Assembly (NCBI GenBank): GCA_003993805.1 | Contig: RSEF01000005.1 | Location: 40,120,515 to 40,184,514 of the forward strand | Origin: Himantopus leucocephalus | Taxonomy: Eukaryota > Chordata > Aves > Charadriiformes > Recurvirostridae | Direction: 5' to 3' | Length of the DNA stretch: 64,000 nt | Shown: piece by piece, positions 1 to 11,139 of the stretch | How positions within the stretch are numbered: position 1 is the stretch's first letter | Layout of the letters: each line of letters begins with the position of its first letter | Notes under the pieces: generated by a model | What the model saw: the letters and a program-made list of their open reading frames with translations, nothing else | The model's database searches: none | What the model was told of the DNA's origin: nothing | Position numbers and translations under genes: made by a program

Positions 1-2221
1 TTAAAAAATATTTTTTTGTGTTTTCAACAAAGTCAAAGAGAAGTGAGTCTTATTTTCAGATACTTAATAATTTCACTTATTTCTCTTTAGAAGAATAATC
101 TGTTTAATATTTCAATATTAAAACCTTGTTCAATACATGTTGTTTACGCAAATACTTCAAAACAGAAAGGTTAAAAAAAACTAAATATAAAAAAAATCAT
201 GGAATTTTTGTCATATAAAAGAAAATGGGATGTGAAAAAGTATCTATCTTAATTTTTATTCTCATGTTATGTTCTGCTCCTTCTGTCCTTTGATCTACCT
301 CTGAAAAGTGTATTGAGGTTTGCATTCTTCTCTTCCATGTTTCCATACAAGTTATTACTTCTCGCTCCTACCAACTTACACCATACTTTCAACATCATGA
401 AGCTTTCTTCTATTCCCCATTCTCAAAAATGTTTTCGTTTGTCTTCCCTCATTGTTTTCCGAACTTACCCCTCCTTTTTTTTCCAGCCTGGATGTTTGTT
501 TCTTCCTCATCTGTCTCAGCCACTTCATTGGGCCAACAAGAGCCTGAACATCCCCAGAGACCTTTGTCCCATACTAAGAGCTGTACCTAAGATACTGGTA
601 TTTTCGTGTATGTTGGCTTTAGTTGTTCTGTGAAGCAGAAAGATTACTTCAGGTCCCCACTAATCAAGCGGAAAATGGATGACATGAGCAAGATGTGAAA
701 AGCTCATTGGTAGCCCCTGGAGAAGTATTGCATTCAAAGTTGACAAATTGCAGGGGATTTAAGGAGTGCATGATAGGGCAAGCAAATGGTCTTGCTTTCA
801 GCAAAGTTATTCATCAGAACATTTGTCCTTTCAGGAGGGCAGGTTATTTAGACAGTAATTATGAGTATTGTGTATGTGCGCAATTGTACAGTGTTATTTG
901 CTACACATGCAAAAAGCTGCACTGAAGCAGCCAGTTAATCAAGAGTTAACCTCAGTTCTGGCATTTCTGAAGCGAGCATCTTCATTTACTCCCCTTTCCC
1001 CTGAAACAGTATGTTAACATTTTTCATTACAGGATCATGTGTGCTTTATTTCACAGCATTCCTGCTCCACACAGTATCCAGAGAACAGCCAATCAATATA
1101 TTTTTTTATCATCTTCTTTGTTCATTATGTGTGCCAATCCCTTGTTTACTGGATACTGTTCAAACCTTTCTCTGAAAACAGAATTTTGAGTAACCATCGT
1201 GGGGATTTTCTGTAGTATTCAATGTTACACGAACCAAAGGTTTAATAAACAATTATTTAATGTATTCCTGCAGGAGTGTTTTCTTCATGCTTCATGGGGA
1301 AATCAAGGCATGAAGAAATTAAGGTCAAAAGTAGCCACAAATTTTGCATGCCTATTTGAGACATACAAGACTTTACCTTTTAGAATATTTGTCTGTCATA
1401 AACTCCTAGCGTTTAAGGCCAAGCCCAGAAGATATTTTTATGTAATTTAATTGGTCTTCTGAATATCAGAGATCATTGATTTCACCAGTTGTCCCTGTAT
1501 TGAGCCCAGAAACTTAGGTTTGTTTAAACCCGCTTTCCAGAGGGGTATCTGGGTCTGATGTAAAAATTCCAGGAGGTGGGGAGACCACCATTTCCCTTTG
1601 ATAGTTTGTTCCAGTGGTTCAAGTTACCCTTACTCACTAGATTAAAAATTATTTCATATCCTGTATTTTCTGTCCATTTATTGAGGGACAATGAGAATCA
1701 GTAGCAACACAAAACTTCTGTTCCTGATACTTGATTTCCCTTGTTCAGAATTAGCACATGTATCTCTGTAGGTCTTCACTGAGTAGGCGTACCCTCAGGG
1801 GTTTTTATAATCTGAAGAGAATAAGCTCTTTCACTACATGCCTTTTTCTCTAGTGCTTGCATTACCGGTATGGCTCTCTTCTGCATCTTCTCTGGGTTTT
1901 TAACATCCTTTTGTTTTAGAATGTGGACACAGATGTGTATGCATTCTTATATCATTCTTTCTCAGTGTCATACGTAAAATAAAATCATCTTAATTGCTTT
2001 TTGGAGATACTTACTATTTTACTACGTATACACCAAAAGACTGCATTTTCCCAGTTTTTCCACAGCGTTATACAGTCACCTTGTATTGCAGTCCTAAGTC
2101 TTTTTCAGGGTCGGTGCTTTTCAGAATACAGTTACCCTTTCTGTAAGTGTAGCCTGTGTTCACTCTTCTTACACTGAGAGTTTTGCATTTGGTTTTATTA
2201 AAATACACTTGATTTGAATGC

Positions 2222-2443
2222 GCCTAGCTACCAAGTGGCCCAGAACATTGTTTCATCATCATAATTTACGTACTTTCTTTGTTGTTTGTGAAACAACAGA
2301 GGAACAACTAGCCACATCTACCTGGTTCCAANTGCCTAGCTACCAAGTGGCCCAGAACGTTGTTTCATCATCATAATTTACGTACTTTCTTTGTTGTTCG
2401 TGAAACAACAGAGGAACAACTAGCCACATCTACCTGGTTCCAA
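2222..2443 (+). repeat. Two 110-bp near-identical copies around a single N (probable assembly duplication)
   Basis: Copy one 2222-2331 and copy two 2334-2443 differ at two positions (A/G and T/C) and are separated by A-N-T junction bases with the N at 2332. Real tandem duplications do not preferentially sit on a gap character. Unmerged, overlapping contig ends from two alleles explain the layout best. It lies within the CR1 relic. Confidence 0.9.
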
Positions 2444-2851
2444 GTAATTGAAGGATATGTTGAGTATCCTAGTATGCCTAGTACTGATAGCTGTACAACC
2501 TTACTAGTATTCTAGTATTATTCAATGACAATTGCCTCTTGGAACATGGGCTCTTGGTGCTTTTTTTAACTGTCAGCCCATTCTGAACCCACTTAAGTTT
2601 TTTTTTCTTGATGGTGTGTAGCGATTTATTTAATTTTTTTTATCAGTCTGTTATCTCTGACAAGTCAAAACCTAAAAAATCTCTATACAACATCTGCTTC
2701 TAATCTCATCAAAGAAGGAAATCAGATTTGTTTGCAAGACCTATTTTACACAAAAACATGTTGACTGGGAGTAATGATATTCTTTCATTAAAATCTGTAT
2801 TAATTGAATCCAGTGTTTTCACTTATTTGGCCCATTTTTAATCCCACTAGT

Positions 2852-2880
2852 CTTTTTTTTTTTTTTTTTTTTATTGNTTT
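2852..2880. repeat. Poly-T tract with single N at 2877
   Basis: About 21 T, then ATTG, N and TTT, inside the reverse CR1 relic. The N marks an unresolved homopolymer or local join. No flanking duplication is evident. Confidence 0.85.
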
Positions 2881-4300
2881 AATATTGACACATTATTAGT
2901 GCTCTTCCAGTCTTTGGGAATGTCCTAGTATTTTAAGATTGATTAATAGGGATCTTCTCGAACACCCCTGCAACACCTAAAGTGAAACTTGTCGAATCTG
3001 TAAATGTAAAACTTATCCCTCCTTGATTTCTAATAAATGGAAAAGTGCCTATTAATTCTACATAAACTGTAACTATATCATCCTGTTTTTTCCAAAGACA
3101 GATCAACTTATATGCTGAGCACTCCTGGGGTTGTTTTTTTTCATTACAATTTATGGTATAGGTATTCCAACTGGGAATGGGCTTACATATTCACTGTTCT
3201 CTCAAAATGAGAAATCCTTGTTAGCTGCAGTCTTGCCAATGATGCATTTTTCCTTGATGCCTTTAGCTACTCTTATCAATTGGCATTGCTCCAGAACTTC
3301 TGTCTTTTAGGATGTATTTGTACTTGTTTCCTCTGGAGTTTTGTGACTTTTTATCATGTTTGCTTTACTTGCTTTCTTCATGAAAAAGCAGTTCTACTTT
3401 CACTTAGTTGTGAGGTCAGATATTTTTTGAGTCCTTAAAGAACTCCCCAGTTTTCTGTCATATCGTTCTATCCTTTTTTTCTCCCAATTTTGTATACTTT
3501 TTTGAGTGTTTCTGTGCATATAAAGGTTCTGGTTGTTTTTCCCATGTGGAGTTCAATCGGTTTATTATCACTTATCTCTATTTATCAATCTCCAGTACAG
3601 TGATTAACATCTCTTGTGTTATAATTAGATTGTTTACCTCACACTCACAAATCATATATGGTTTTTGAAAGTGTATAATACTAGTTTATAATTGTCCGCA
3701 TAAGACTCGGGGAATACATGTCCTAAACTGAAGTCTCCTATAGCATCATTATTTTCATTTCCAAAGATTATAGATACATGCTGAAGAAAACTGTGTCCTA
3801 GTTAATTTGCTGATCAGGCAAGTCTTTCNACGTATTCAAGAGCTGTGGTCCTGTGTTAGTGATCACCCTAAAAGGAATAATGGCATGTTGTGTTGGTTTT
3901 TTTTTTTTTAAGGTTTCCTGTTCCCTTACTGCCTCTCTTATCCTTCCTGTGAATCAGAGATTTTAACATGCCAGTTGTCCACCAGGTTGTAGTAATTCTG
4001 GTTATATAAAATTTACTTCCATCAATGAGAGCTTCCTCTTGCTGCTTACCCAGATTCCTAGGATCAATACATAAACAATTGAAGAGATTCTTTTCATTAT
4101 ATTCTTTGCCACATTGGTTCAACTTGCTCGTTAGGTGCTGAATTTGAGCATGTACCTCATTTGCCTTCCAAATAACCTCCCCTTGTGTTGCTGATTTAAT
4201 ATCCTGGCTGCTCCAGCTAGTTTCCAACTGAGAAGATTAGCCTCCTACTTGTGTGGTGTAGGCCGTCCTGTTCATACAGTCCCTTCTTTCACTGACGTGC

Positions 4301-7300
4301 TGTTTCACGGATTGAAATCCGCTTCTTTTCAGTCATAGACGACAGGCAGAAAATGCTGGAAATAAACTTTCTCGCTTGTGATAAGTGTGGATAGCCACTT
4401 ACATTTTAATTTCCCTCCTAATTGTTTTCAGTGCAGTTGAAGCCTTCAGTAATTTCCTCTGAGGTCTGATGTGGGAGCATTATATAGCATTTATGTTCTG
4501 TCTCCCTTTGACTTCAGTTGCAGCTGTGAGTGCACGGTACTTCTGCAGATTAGACATAAGGGATTTATCTTGCACAGTCAGAAAATGAGTAACATACTGT
4601 GAATCCCTCTGAAAACTTTCAGTTAATTCGTGCTAAGGTGCCTCGACCAAAGGATGGAGAGATTCCACGACTGCTGAGCAGCATTCAGCTCCATTAAATA
4701 TGAAGCGTATTTGCTGTCTTACTGCAGTCCCATTCCAATGGCTGCAACAAAAGAAACAGGAATAAACAGGTAACAGGCTCTTTCACTGGGCAGGGATGAG
4801 TCATACCCACATATAGGTCCACCCTGTGCAACAATTAGAAGTCTGGGAAAAAAACGATCATGCAGTTAAAAGTAGAATCACAGTGCACGTGTACTGGTAA
4901 CCTTACCTCTGGCATTTCCTAATATCTCTGTATTTGACTTCATGACCTTATTAATGTCCTGCCAAGGAAGGGGTTCAGTCACCCAGCTTTAGCTGCCACT
5001 TGTTGGGGCTCCATTTATAGTCAATACAAAGAGGGGGATATATCACCACAAGACAGTTCTTTCCCTGAAGATAGATGCAGAAGGTAGGTGAAATGTTCTT
5101 TGGAAGTGTTTCGTTCACTTAAACTTTAGGTGGCTGAAGGCAGAGGAGATAAATGGCATCATTTCTCTCTGTGTAATATTTGTGCGTGTAATTATACACA
5201 TAGGTCTGTGTGCAAAAGTACACTCACAGATGGGTTTACATGACTGTGGCCCTATGCACCCATATATATACACTGTTAACATGTAGCTGTACATAATACT
5301 GTTTCTCCTCTACTTATAGTACTTCAAAATAAACCTCAAATCAAGCCTCAGGTGTGTTAAAGTTGCATTTGTGAATTGAGCTACTGAATTTGGACCAGGT
5401 CTTAATTTGCTTTGTTAGTAGCTGATGAGAGCTAGTAGTCCTGTGCCCCAGATCATCTCGGTAAAAATTTGTTATATATATAGCAATGATACAGAGATGA
5501 TCCTGGTTGGTAAAGAGCGGCTCCTTCCACTTCAATCGAGCCAAGAACTTCTCAAGACGCGGTGTGTTTAATGGGCTTCTGTCAAAACCTTGATAATGCA
5601 TTGAACAGTGAGAGGTTGTCTGACTTTTGTCCTTCATTGTTTATAATGGAACAGGGTAGAGATGTGTTCCCTGGAAATCCAGGGGTATGTTTATTTTTTT
5701 CCTTAATCGGTTGCTAATGATATCTACTTTTTTAAGATACATATTTAGGAGATTAGGATAACCTTGAGACAGGTTCCCTAGCATTGTCCTTCTCTTTCTT
5801 GTATGTAAAAATATTAAGTGTAAAGGCATTACTTACCTTCTTAACAAAATGTTCTTCTTAAAATCAAATTCCTAAAATGCATGTTGGCACAGGACATTTT
5901 TCTAGTCAATATTCTTGATTAATCTTTGTTCCTTACTAGTGTTACTTTTTTTCTTCCTGTGGAATAATAACTGCAAAATGTGTATGGTACAATTATGCTG
6001 TAGGAAAGAGATTATGAATGATTAGTTTAAATTATTGTATTTTTTACAAACTTTTGGAAAGTTATATTTTTTAAAATAATAATTTGATTTGGTGTAGTAA
6101 TAATGAAATAGCAAGATACTTCTATTATCAAATGTACTTTGAATTTGACAATCAATGTTTACTTACTGTGTTTTTTTACTGAGCTGTGAAGTTTATTGTA
6201 GATACCAGCAGTTAGCTTCAGTGTTTGTAGCAACAAATATTTCAACCTAAATGCTAAATTACGATAATGATGATGATATTTGTAGCTACTAGGAACCAAT
6301 TATCCCTGACCATAGTTCTCCAAAACATAAGGAGGTTTACAAAAAAGTCCTTAAAAATAATATATTTGTAAAATAAAGATTTTTTTTTTTGAAGAGAGTA
6401 GGACAAGCAAAGGGGTTTGCTAGTAACTGAGTCAAGGGAGTGGTTTCCTAGAGTTTGAAAAATCATTACTAATTACAGACTCTGAGCTAGCAGTTTATCT
6501 AGGAGAGATAGAAATTTTGTTTTATATAAAAGGGCTTATTTTCAGAGAAACTGGCAGTTCAACTGCAGTCTTGTTGATGTAAAAAGTAAAACTTTTTGTG
6601 GAAGGTTATATGTCACCTAGATGCTGGATAAAGTTCTCAGAATTTTTCAGAACACCACAGTGCAGTAAATTAAAAAGAAATCTAAGTTTTATAATAAGTT
6701 GTATTTTAAATTTGCGTCACACTGTGAAGCCTCAGCAGACAGTCTGAGTATTAAATAATGCTTCTTTGACTGTAGAGGTATCATTTTCTTGAAGCCTGAA
6801 AATTAATTAATCTTTATAGGAAATAAAAAGTTCATTAATTCTTGCCAACAGTGACAACTTGTTAGTGACTAGACCAGAAAGAAACCCCTCACCCCTACTG
6901 AACTTACTGTGACAACTTTTATTGACTTCAGTGGGAGCAGCGCTGGGCCCTGTGTAATTAAGTCCAGTGAACTGTAAATGTTCCTATGACATAATTTTGA
7001 CAGTTGCAGTTCATCTATAATTATTTACATTTCATAAGTTAGCACTAACTCTTTGCTAGAAGATTTTATTTGATATTTTGAAAAACCATGGCCTATTGAT
7101 GGCATCTCTATTCAGCTGCTGTTCATATATCTCTGAGAGCTGGTATGAATTAGTACTCTCTTTCCACTTAAGAGATGCAGCATAGCTGGATTTCCGTCTT
7201 TGAGAAATGGTGGGACTTCAGTGTATCTTCACAAATCATGAACTGAGATTGGCTGCCAACTTCACTGAAAAATAATATTTTGGGGGGGCGGGGCTGGACT

Positions 7301-10300
7301 TGCAAATTCCTTAATTTTCTGAGTACACTGGTTTGGAGTATTTGATTTTAGTGTACGAGTTATTTGTTTTATTAACTCTGATACTTGAACTAAATTTAGG
7401 GAATTTCTTTTGTAGAAAACAGTTAAATTTTACCAGTTGCCAGGATTCTGGGCAAAGGGCAAAGCAATATTGGTATAAATGAAACAGTGATAATTGATGG
7501 TTTCTAACATAAAAATCAAAAGTCAGTCATATGGAATATAGAAAAAATGTGATTTGAGGAAACAAATCCCGATTTCTTAATATTTAACTTTAACTTGTAT
7601 TTTCAAAGGTTTTTCCTGCTGCTTTGACCTCTAGCAGTAGTAGTGGTGGATATTAAGATAGCAGTCCATTTCACCCGAGGCTGTTGATAATTTAGTCATC
7701 CGAAACAGCTTCTTCTAAACAGTGTCTCTAGGATGTAGTTCCTCCCTCCGAGGGGAGTGGTCTTTTGTTAGATTATGTAAATCGAGAAACTCATTCATTA
7801 CCGCCGCATTGATAATTCCTGCCTTAACCTGCAGAACCAGGAATCGCGCAGCGCTTTTCCTGCGCACAGCAAACACGAGAAGCCACTGTTCCTGCGTTTG
7901 CTTTACTTTCTTGGGGGAATTGAATGAAAGCAGATTCAAATCAGCGGGGGATTTGTTTGTCAAATTTTGCAAATCAGGCTGCAGAAAATGGAGTTTTACA
8001 AGCCCCGTGCAGCAGTCCAAGATATCAAGCTCACTTCAGCTTTCAATAGAACGTTCATACCGGCTCTTTCAATCTTAATTTTGATTGATTTCTTACCAGT
8101 AGAAGTTTATACTGAAATCTTTCCTTTGTCCTCTTTATCCCTTGCTCACCTTTTCATTCTTTCCTTGTCAATTATTAACACCGTGACGTTACTTGTTGCT
8201 GCAGTAACTTTGTTTCAATGCAGCTGTTGCCAGGTGAATTTTCTTGAGCGCTTGATTGTCACATTTACAAAGATTTTATGAGATATCAGAAAAGTTGTGT
8301 TTTGGGCAGCAGTCTTCAGCTTTACATTCTCCGGGAACTGGCCTGTGCTGTCTCTAGATGTTTTATTTGGGGGGGGGCAGGGGGCAGGAATTAAGGGAAA
8401 CACGCTGTGTGTTGATTCCAGGTTATATGTACAGTAGGTTTTGTTAGGAAGGTAGATACCAAGACATCGAAATATATTGGATTGAATTCACTGGGACAGA
8501 TTTGCTGTGCCCTGCTGCAGTAGAGGTTCACAAGGGGCTCAGCAGACGGAATGTGTCTGATTCATGTGTTAATGCAGATCTTTTTTAGGTCTGTTTTTTG
8601 GCTGGGAAGTGTTGCTGTAATTAGATGGTGCGTCCGGTGAAGCTGTGTGTAACCAGACTGGGACTGTTGCAAGACACAAGACCAAAGTCCAGGTGCTTTC
8701 AGCTCTCTGACAGCATGCCAGTGGCCACACAGTACACACCCTAGGGTGCTTTTCTGCCCTCAGAGTAGGGGCTGGTGGTTAATTCTGCAGGCATACCGTG
8801 CCAGTTGTGACCACTTCACAGGCCTGAACTGGTCATCCCAACTGCAGGATTTAGGCAGCAGAGGCCCTTGCTGCATACATGCAGTTTGAAAGTTTTGTAG
8901 AGTATGCCTTGGCCGAGGTGAAGCAATGTTCACTGTCACTTTCTTCTTCAAGGCTTCAAGTTCCTGCTTGCTTTGTGGTGGTTTCTGCCATGGAAACCCA
9001 CACAGAACACCAGCTTGGAAGAATTTCCTGATTTCTATCCTGAATTTAGTTAATATCTTTCCACATTGGATACAAACCTTTCTTCAGTTCTCTTCTGACA
9101 GGCAGAGGAGCCCTGTACTGTCCATTGCTCAAATTAGCTCCTCGTTGGCACAGCCTAAATGTTAACTTTCCGTTGGTACACCAAAGCAGAGTGAGACCAA
9201 AACTAAACCACTTTCCCCCTCTCCCCAACTACCCCCCCACACACACACACACATTCATGGATGACAAACAAAAGGCAAAGAGCCAAGTTTTGCGTTCCAG
9301 GGGAAAACCCAGTGTAACGGCCTGACAACACTGCAAGAATAGAAAGGAGCAACTGGAGAAATAAGGAAAGAATGAAAAGCAAATGAAAAGCCGTTGCTTA
9401 AAACCATTCCTTCTCCTTCCCTTTTCCCATCTTTTTTAGCATTCTTCCAAAAATAGAAAAACTGACAACTAGACTCAAGTTTTCTGTTTCTTTTGTAGTG
9501 TGCAGTGGATTCCTGTTAATAGATGTGAGGATGTGTGTACAAGGATCCATGTCAATTTTCTTGCTATAATGACGTGGTTTTTTTCTTTTGAATCTGAAGT
9601 GGGAACTGAGAAGTACGTTGTTTTGCTTTATTTCAAAATAAAATATAATGTATTCTGCAGTGGATCTTTCTTAAAACATAGCTGCCATGGGAGTATGACA
9701 CATTTTTACCCATCCCTGTGGTTGAAACTTTTTGGCTAGTTGGTTTTTTTACATGTCCCTTGAAATGTTGGTAGCTCCTGTTAATTGCCCCAGTGCCTAC
9801 TGATGAGCCCAGAACTGATTGTCAAGCTCCCATACTTAAAGCTCAGAGAACAAGCTGCTTATGATGACCCAACAGAGACATAAGGGAGGTCTATGAAAGG
9901 GAAAGTATTCAACCAGCCTTAATCCTTGTTTTCAGTAAGGCAGTGTCTTTAAGTGCAGACTAATTAGTGAATAGACATGGTTGTAGATTCTTGTAGACAT
10001 GTCTTTTGTTGGCTTGAGATGAACTGAGCAGCTAATAGAAATGGTTTAAAATCTCTGCTTTGCTTTTATTTTAATGCATTTTAATAGGGTATGAAGATGA
10101 GAAAATATAAATCAAAGCACGAGCAAAAGTAAATACAAACCATCCAACTACCTATGTTGATAAATTCCATTTAAATATTAGCAGTTACACTTATGACTCC
10201 CATTCATGGACGTCTGGGCCCGTGCTTCTAAAAGAACTATTCATTTTATAACCTTTGACATATATCAATACTAGAAAAGCATGCTTTTTTTTCCTGTTAC

Positions 10301-10314
10301 AGTAATGTGTTATG
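4301..10314. other. Unique intronic sequence, no gene recognised
   Basis: AT-rich sequence with only short open frames lacking recognisable domains. Two adjacent minus-strand frames at 5341-5637 and 5641-5829 were inspected and not recognised. A compositionally more even block at 7720-8040 stands out as a possible conserved non-coding element. Short G runs occur at 7282-7293 and 8369-8384. One copy of the GACTTCAGTGGGA motif lies at 6922-6937. Confidence 0.5.
9231..9253. repeat. C-run and short (AC)n tract
   Basis: Seven C followed by about seven AC units. A simple-sequence tract too short to be a reliable microsatellite. Confidence 0.8.
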
Positions 10315-10490
10315 CAAGCACTACTTTGCATTTGAATAGTATGTTAAAGTCATCAATCACAAAGTGATCGATCAAGATAAACATAGTTCTCCCATTTTAG
10401 TGCTAGGGAAATTGAATTCCAAGAAGTGAAGTGAATTTCCTTAAGAATTGATGGCATGCCTGAGACTAGGACCTAAATCTCTAGAGGGGT
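10315..10490 (-). mobile_element. MIR-type SINE relic (core-SINE), reverse orientation
   Basis: The + strand shows the reverse-complement MIR layout: CTCCCATTTTAGTGCTAGGG (consensus CCCATTTTACAGATGGGGAAACTGAGGC), AAGTGAAGTGAATTTCCTTA (consensus AGTGACTTGCCCAAGG), then GAGACTAGGACCTAAATCTC (consensus GAACCCAGGTCTC). Divergence is high, as expected for a very old amniote SINE. Edges are approximate. Confidence 0.55.
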
Positions 10491-10718
10491 GGCCCCCCTC
10501 TTTAATCATTTGTTTATCATATCTTACTACATATTGTATAATAAAATATCCCAACAGGTAGGAATAACCATCTGCACATTCCGAAAGTCATTTATGGTAA
10601 AATTGAATGCAAGGAAATGCATATGGGGAAACTGAGTTAATGATGAATGACATCTAGTCATAGTCACCTGAAGCATTGCTTAAAGATCAGTGAGACATTT
10701 GAAATATAGTAAGAGGGT

Positions 10719-10775
10719 TAAAAAAAAAAAAAGCACCAAAAAAAAACAACAACAAAAAACCCATCCAAAACAACA
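10719..10775. repeat. A-rich low-complexity tract
   Basis: Two long A runs broken by GCACC, CAACAACA and CCCATCC. It could be a decayed poly-A tail, but no retrocopy or SINE body is recognised upstream. Confidence 0.7.
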
Positions 10776-10974
10776 TCGTGGGGTTTTTTTCTGGCTGTAT
10801 TTCCCCTATTATTTGCATGTTGCTTGACCTTGACACAATGCAGATAGGAAGCAGACGTAGCAACTTACTGTTCTACTCATTTTCTAAAATGAACCATAAA
10901 TTCCAGTGATATTCAATAACAGTACCTTGGTTATTGAAGCTCATAACCTTTTTGCTGCCTTTATCACCTGTATT

Positions 10975-11113
10975 ATCGATAGGAGATAATTACTGCAAAG
11001 CAGCTGGCTGTTGGTTTTAGAGAGCATCAATTGTTCTCCTGTCCCAGCTGTTGGCTAATAAGGACAGTCAACACATCTGTTTCAACAGCTGGTAATTAAC
11101 AAAAGCCTAATTG
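10975..11113. promoter_or_regulatory. Candidate intronic enhancer: clustered E-boxes and homeodomain sites
   Basis: Within about 140 bp there are three CAGCTG E-boxes (11001-11006, 11045-11050, 11086-11091), a CAATTG (11028-11033), a CATCTG (11074-11079), two TAATTA cores (10987-10992, 11093-11098), a TAATTG (11108-11113) and an ATCGAT (10975-10980). The density is unusual for intron background. Enhancer function is inference from motif clustering only. Confidence 0.25.
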
Positions 11114-11139
11114 CTGCAACTCTTTTAACAACAAATCTA

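Larger units (their letters stand above)
1480..4300 (-). mobile_element. Ancient CR1-type LINE, nearly full ORF2 relic, reverse orientation
   Basis: Read on the minus strand, 4230-3880 holds a degenerate start of a CR1 ORF2 endonuclease domain: the frame contains DPRNLGKQQEEALIDG, then TTTWW and KDKRGSK, which fit the NARSMGNKQEEL ... ETWW ... RDRQGRRGGG layout of CR1 endonucleases. The stretch at 2700-2780 is the reverse complement of the conserved CR1 reverse-transcriptase region (recognisable as ATCAGATTTGTTTGCAAGAC next to CATGTTGACTGG). The part at 1540-2330 matches the CR1 3' ORF2 region, including 'CCAGGAGGTGGGGAGACCAC' and the motif at 1880-1930. The order endonuclease, RT, 3' end runs right to left, as expected for a minus-strand copy. 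Many stops and indels show an old, inactive copy. The left and right edges are approximate. The false duplication at 2222-2443 lies inside it. Family assignment is from memory of amniote CR1 consensus sequences. Confidence 0.72.

Noticed and set aside
5341..5829. Two adjacent minus-strand open frames
   Set aside because: Looked like a possible broken gene, but neither frame has a recognisable motif and the second is rich in residues expected from AT-rich DNA.
7715..8281. Overlapping open frames on both strands
   Set aside because: Frames overlap on opposite strands and reflect the balanced base composition of the block. No protein family recognised, so kept only as a candidate non-coding element.
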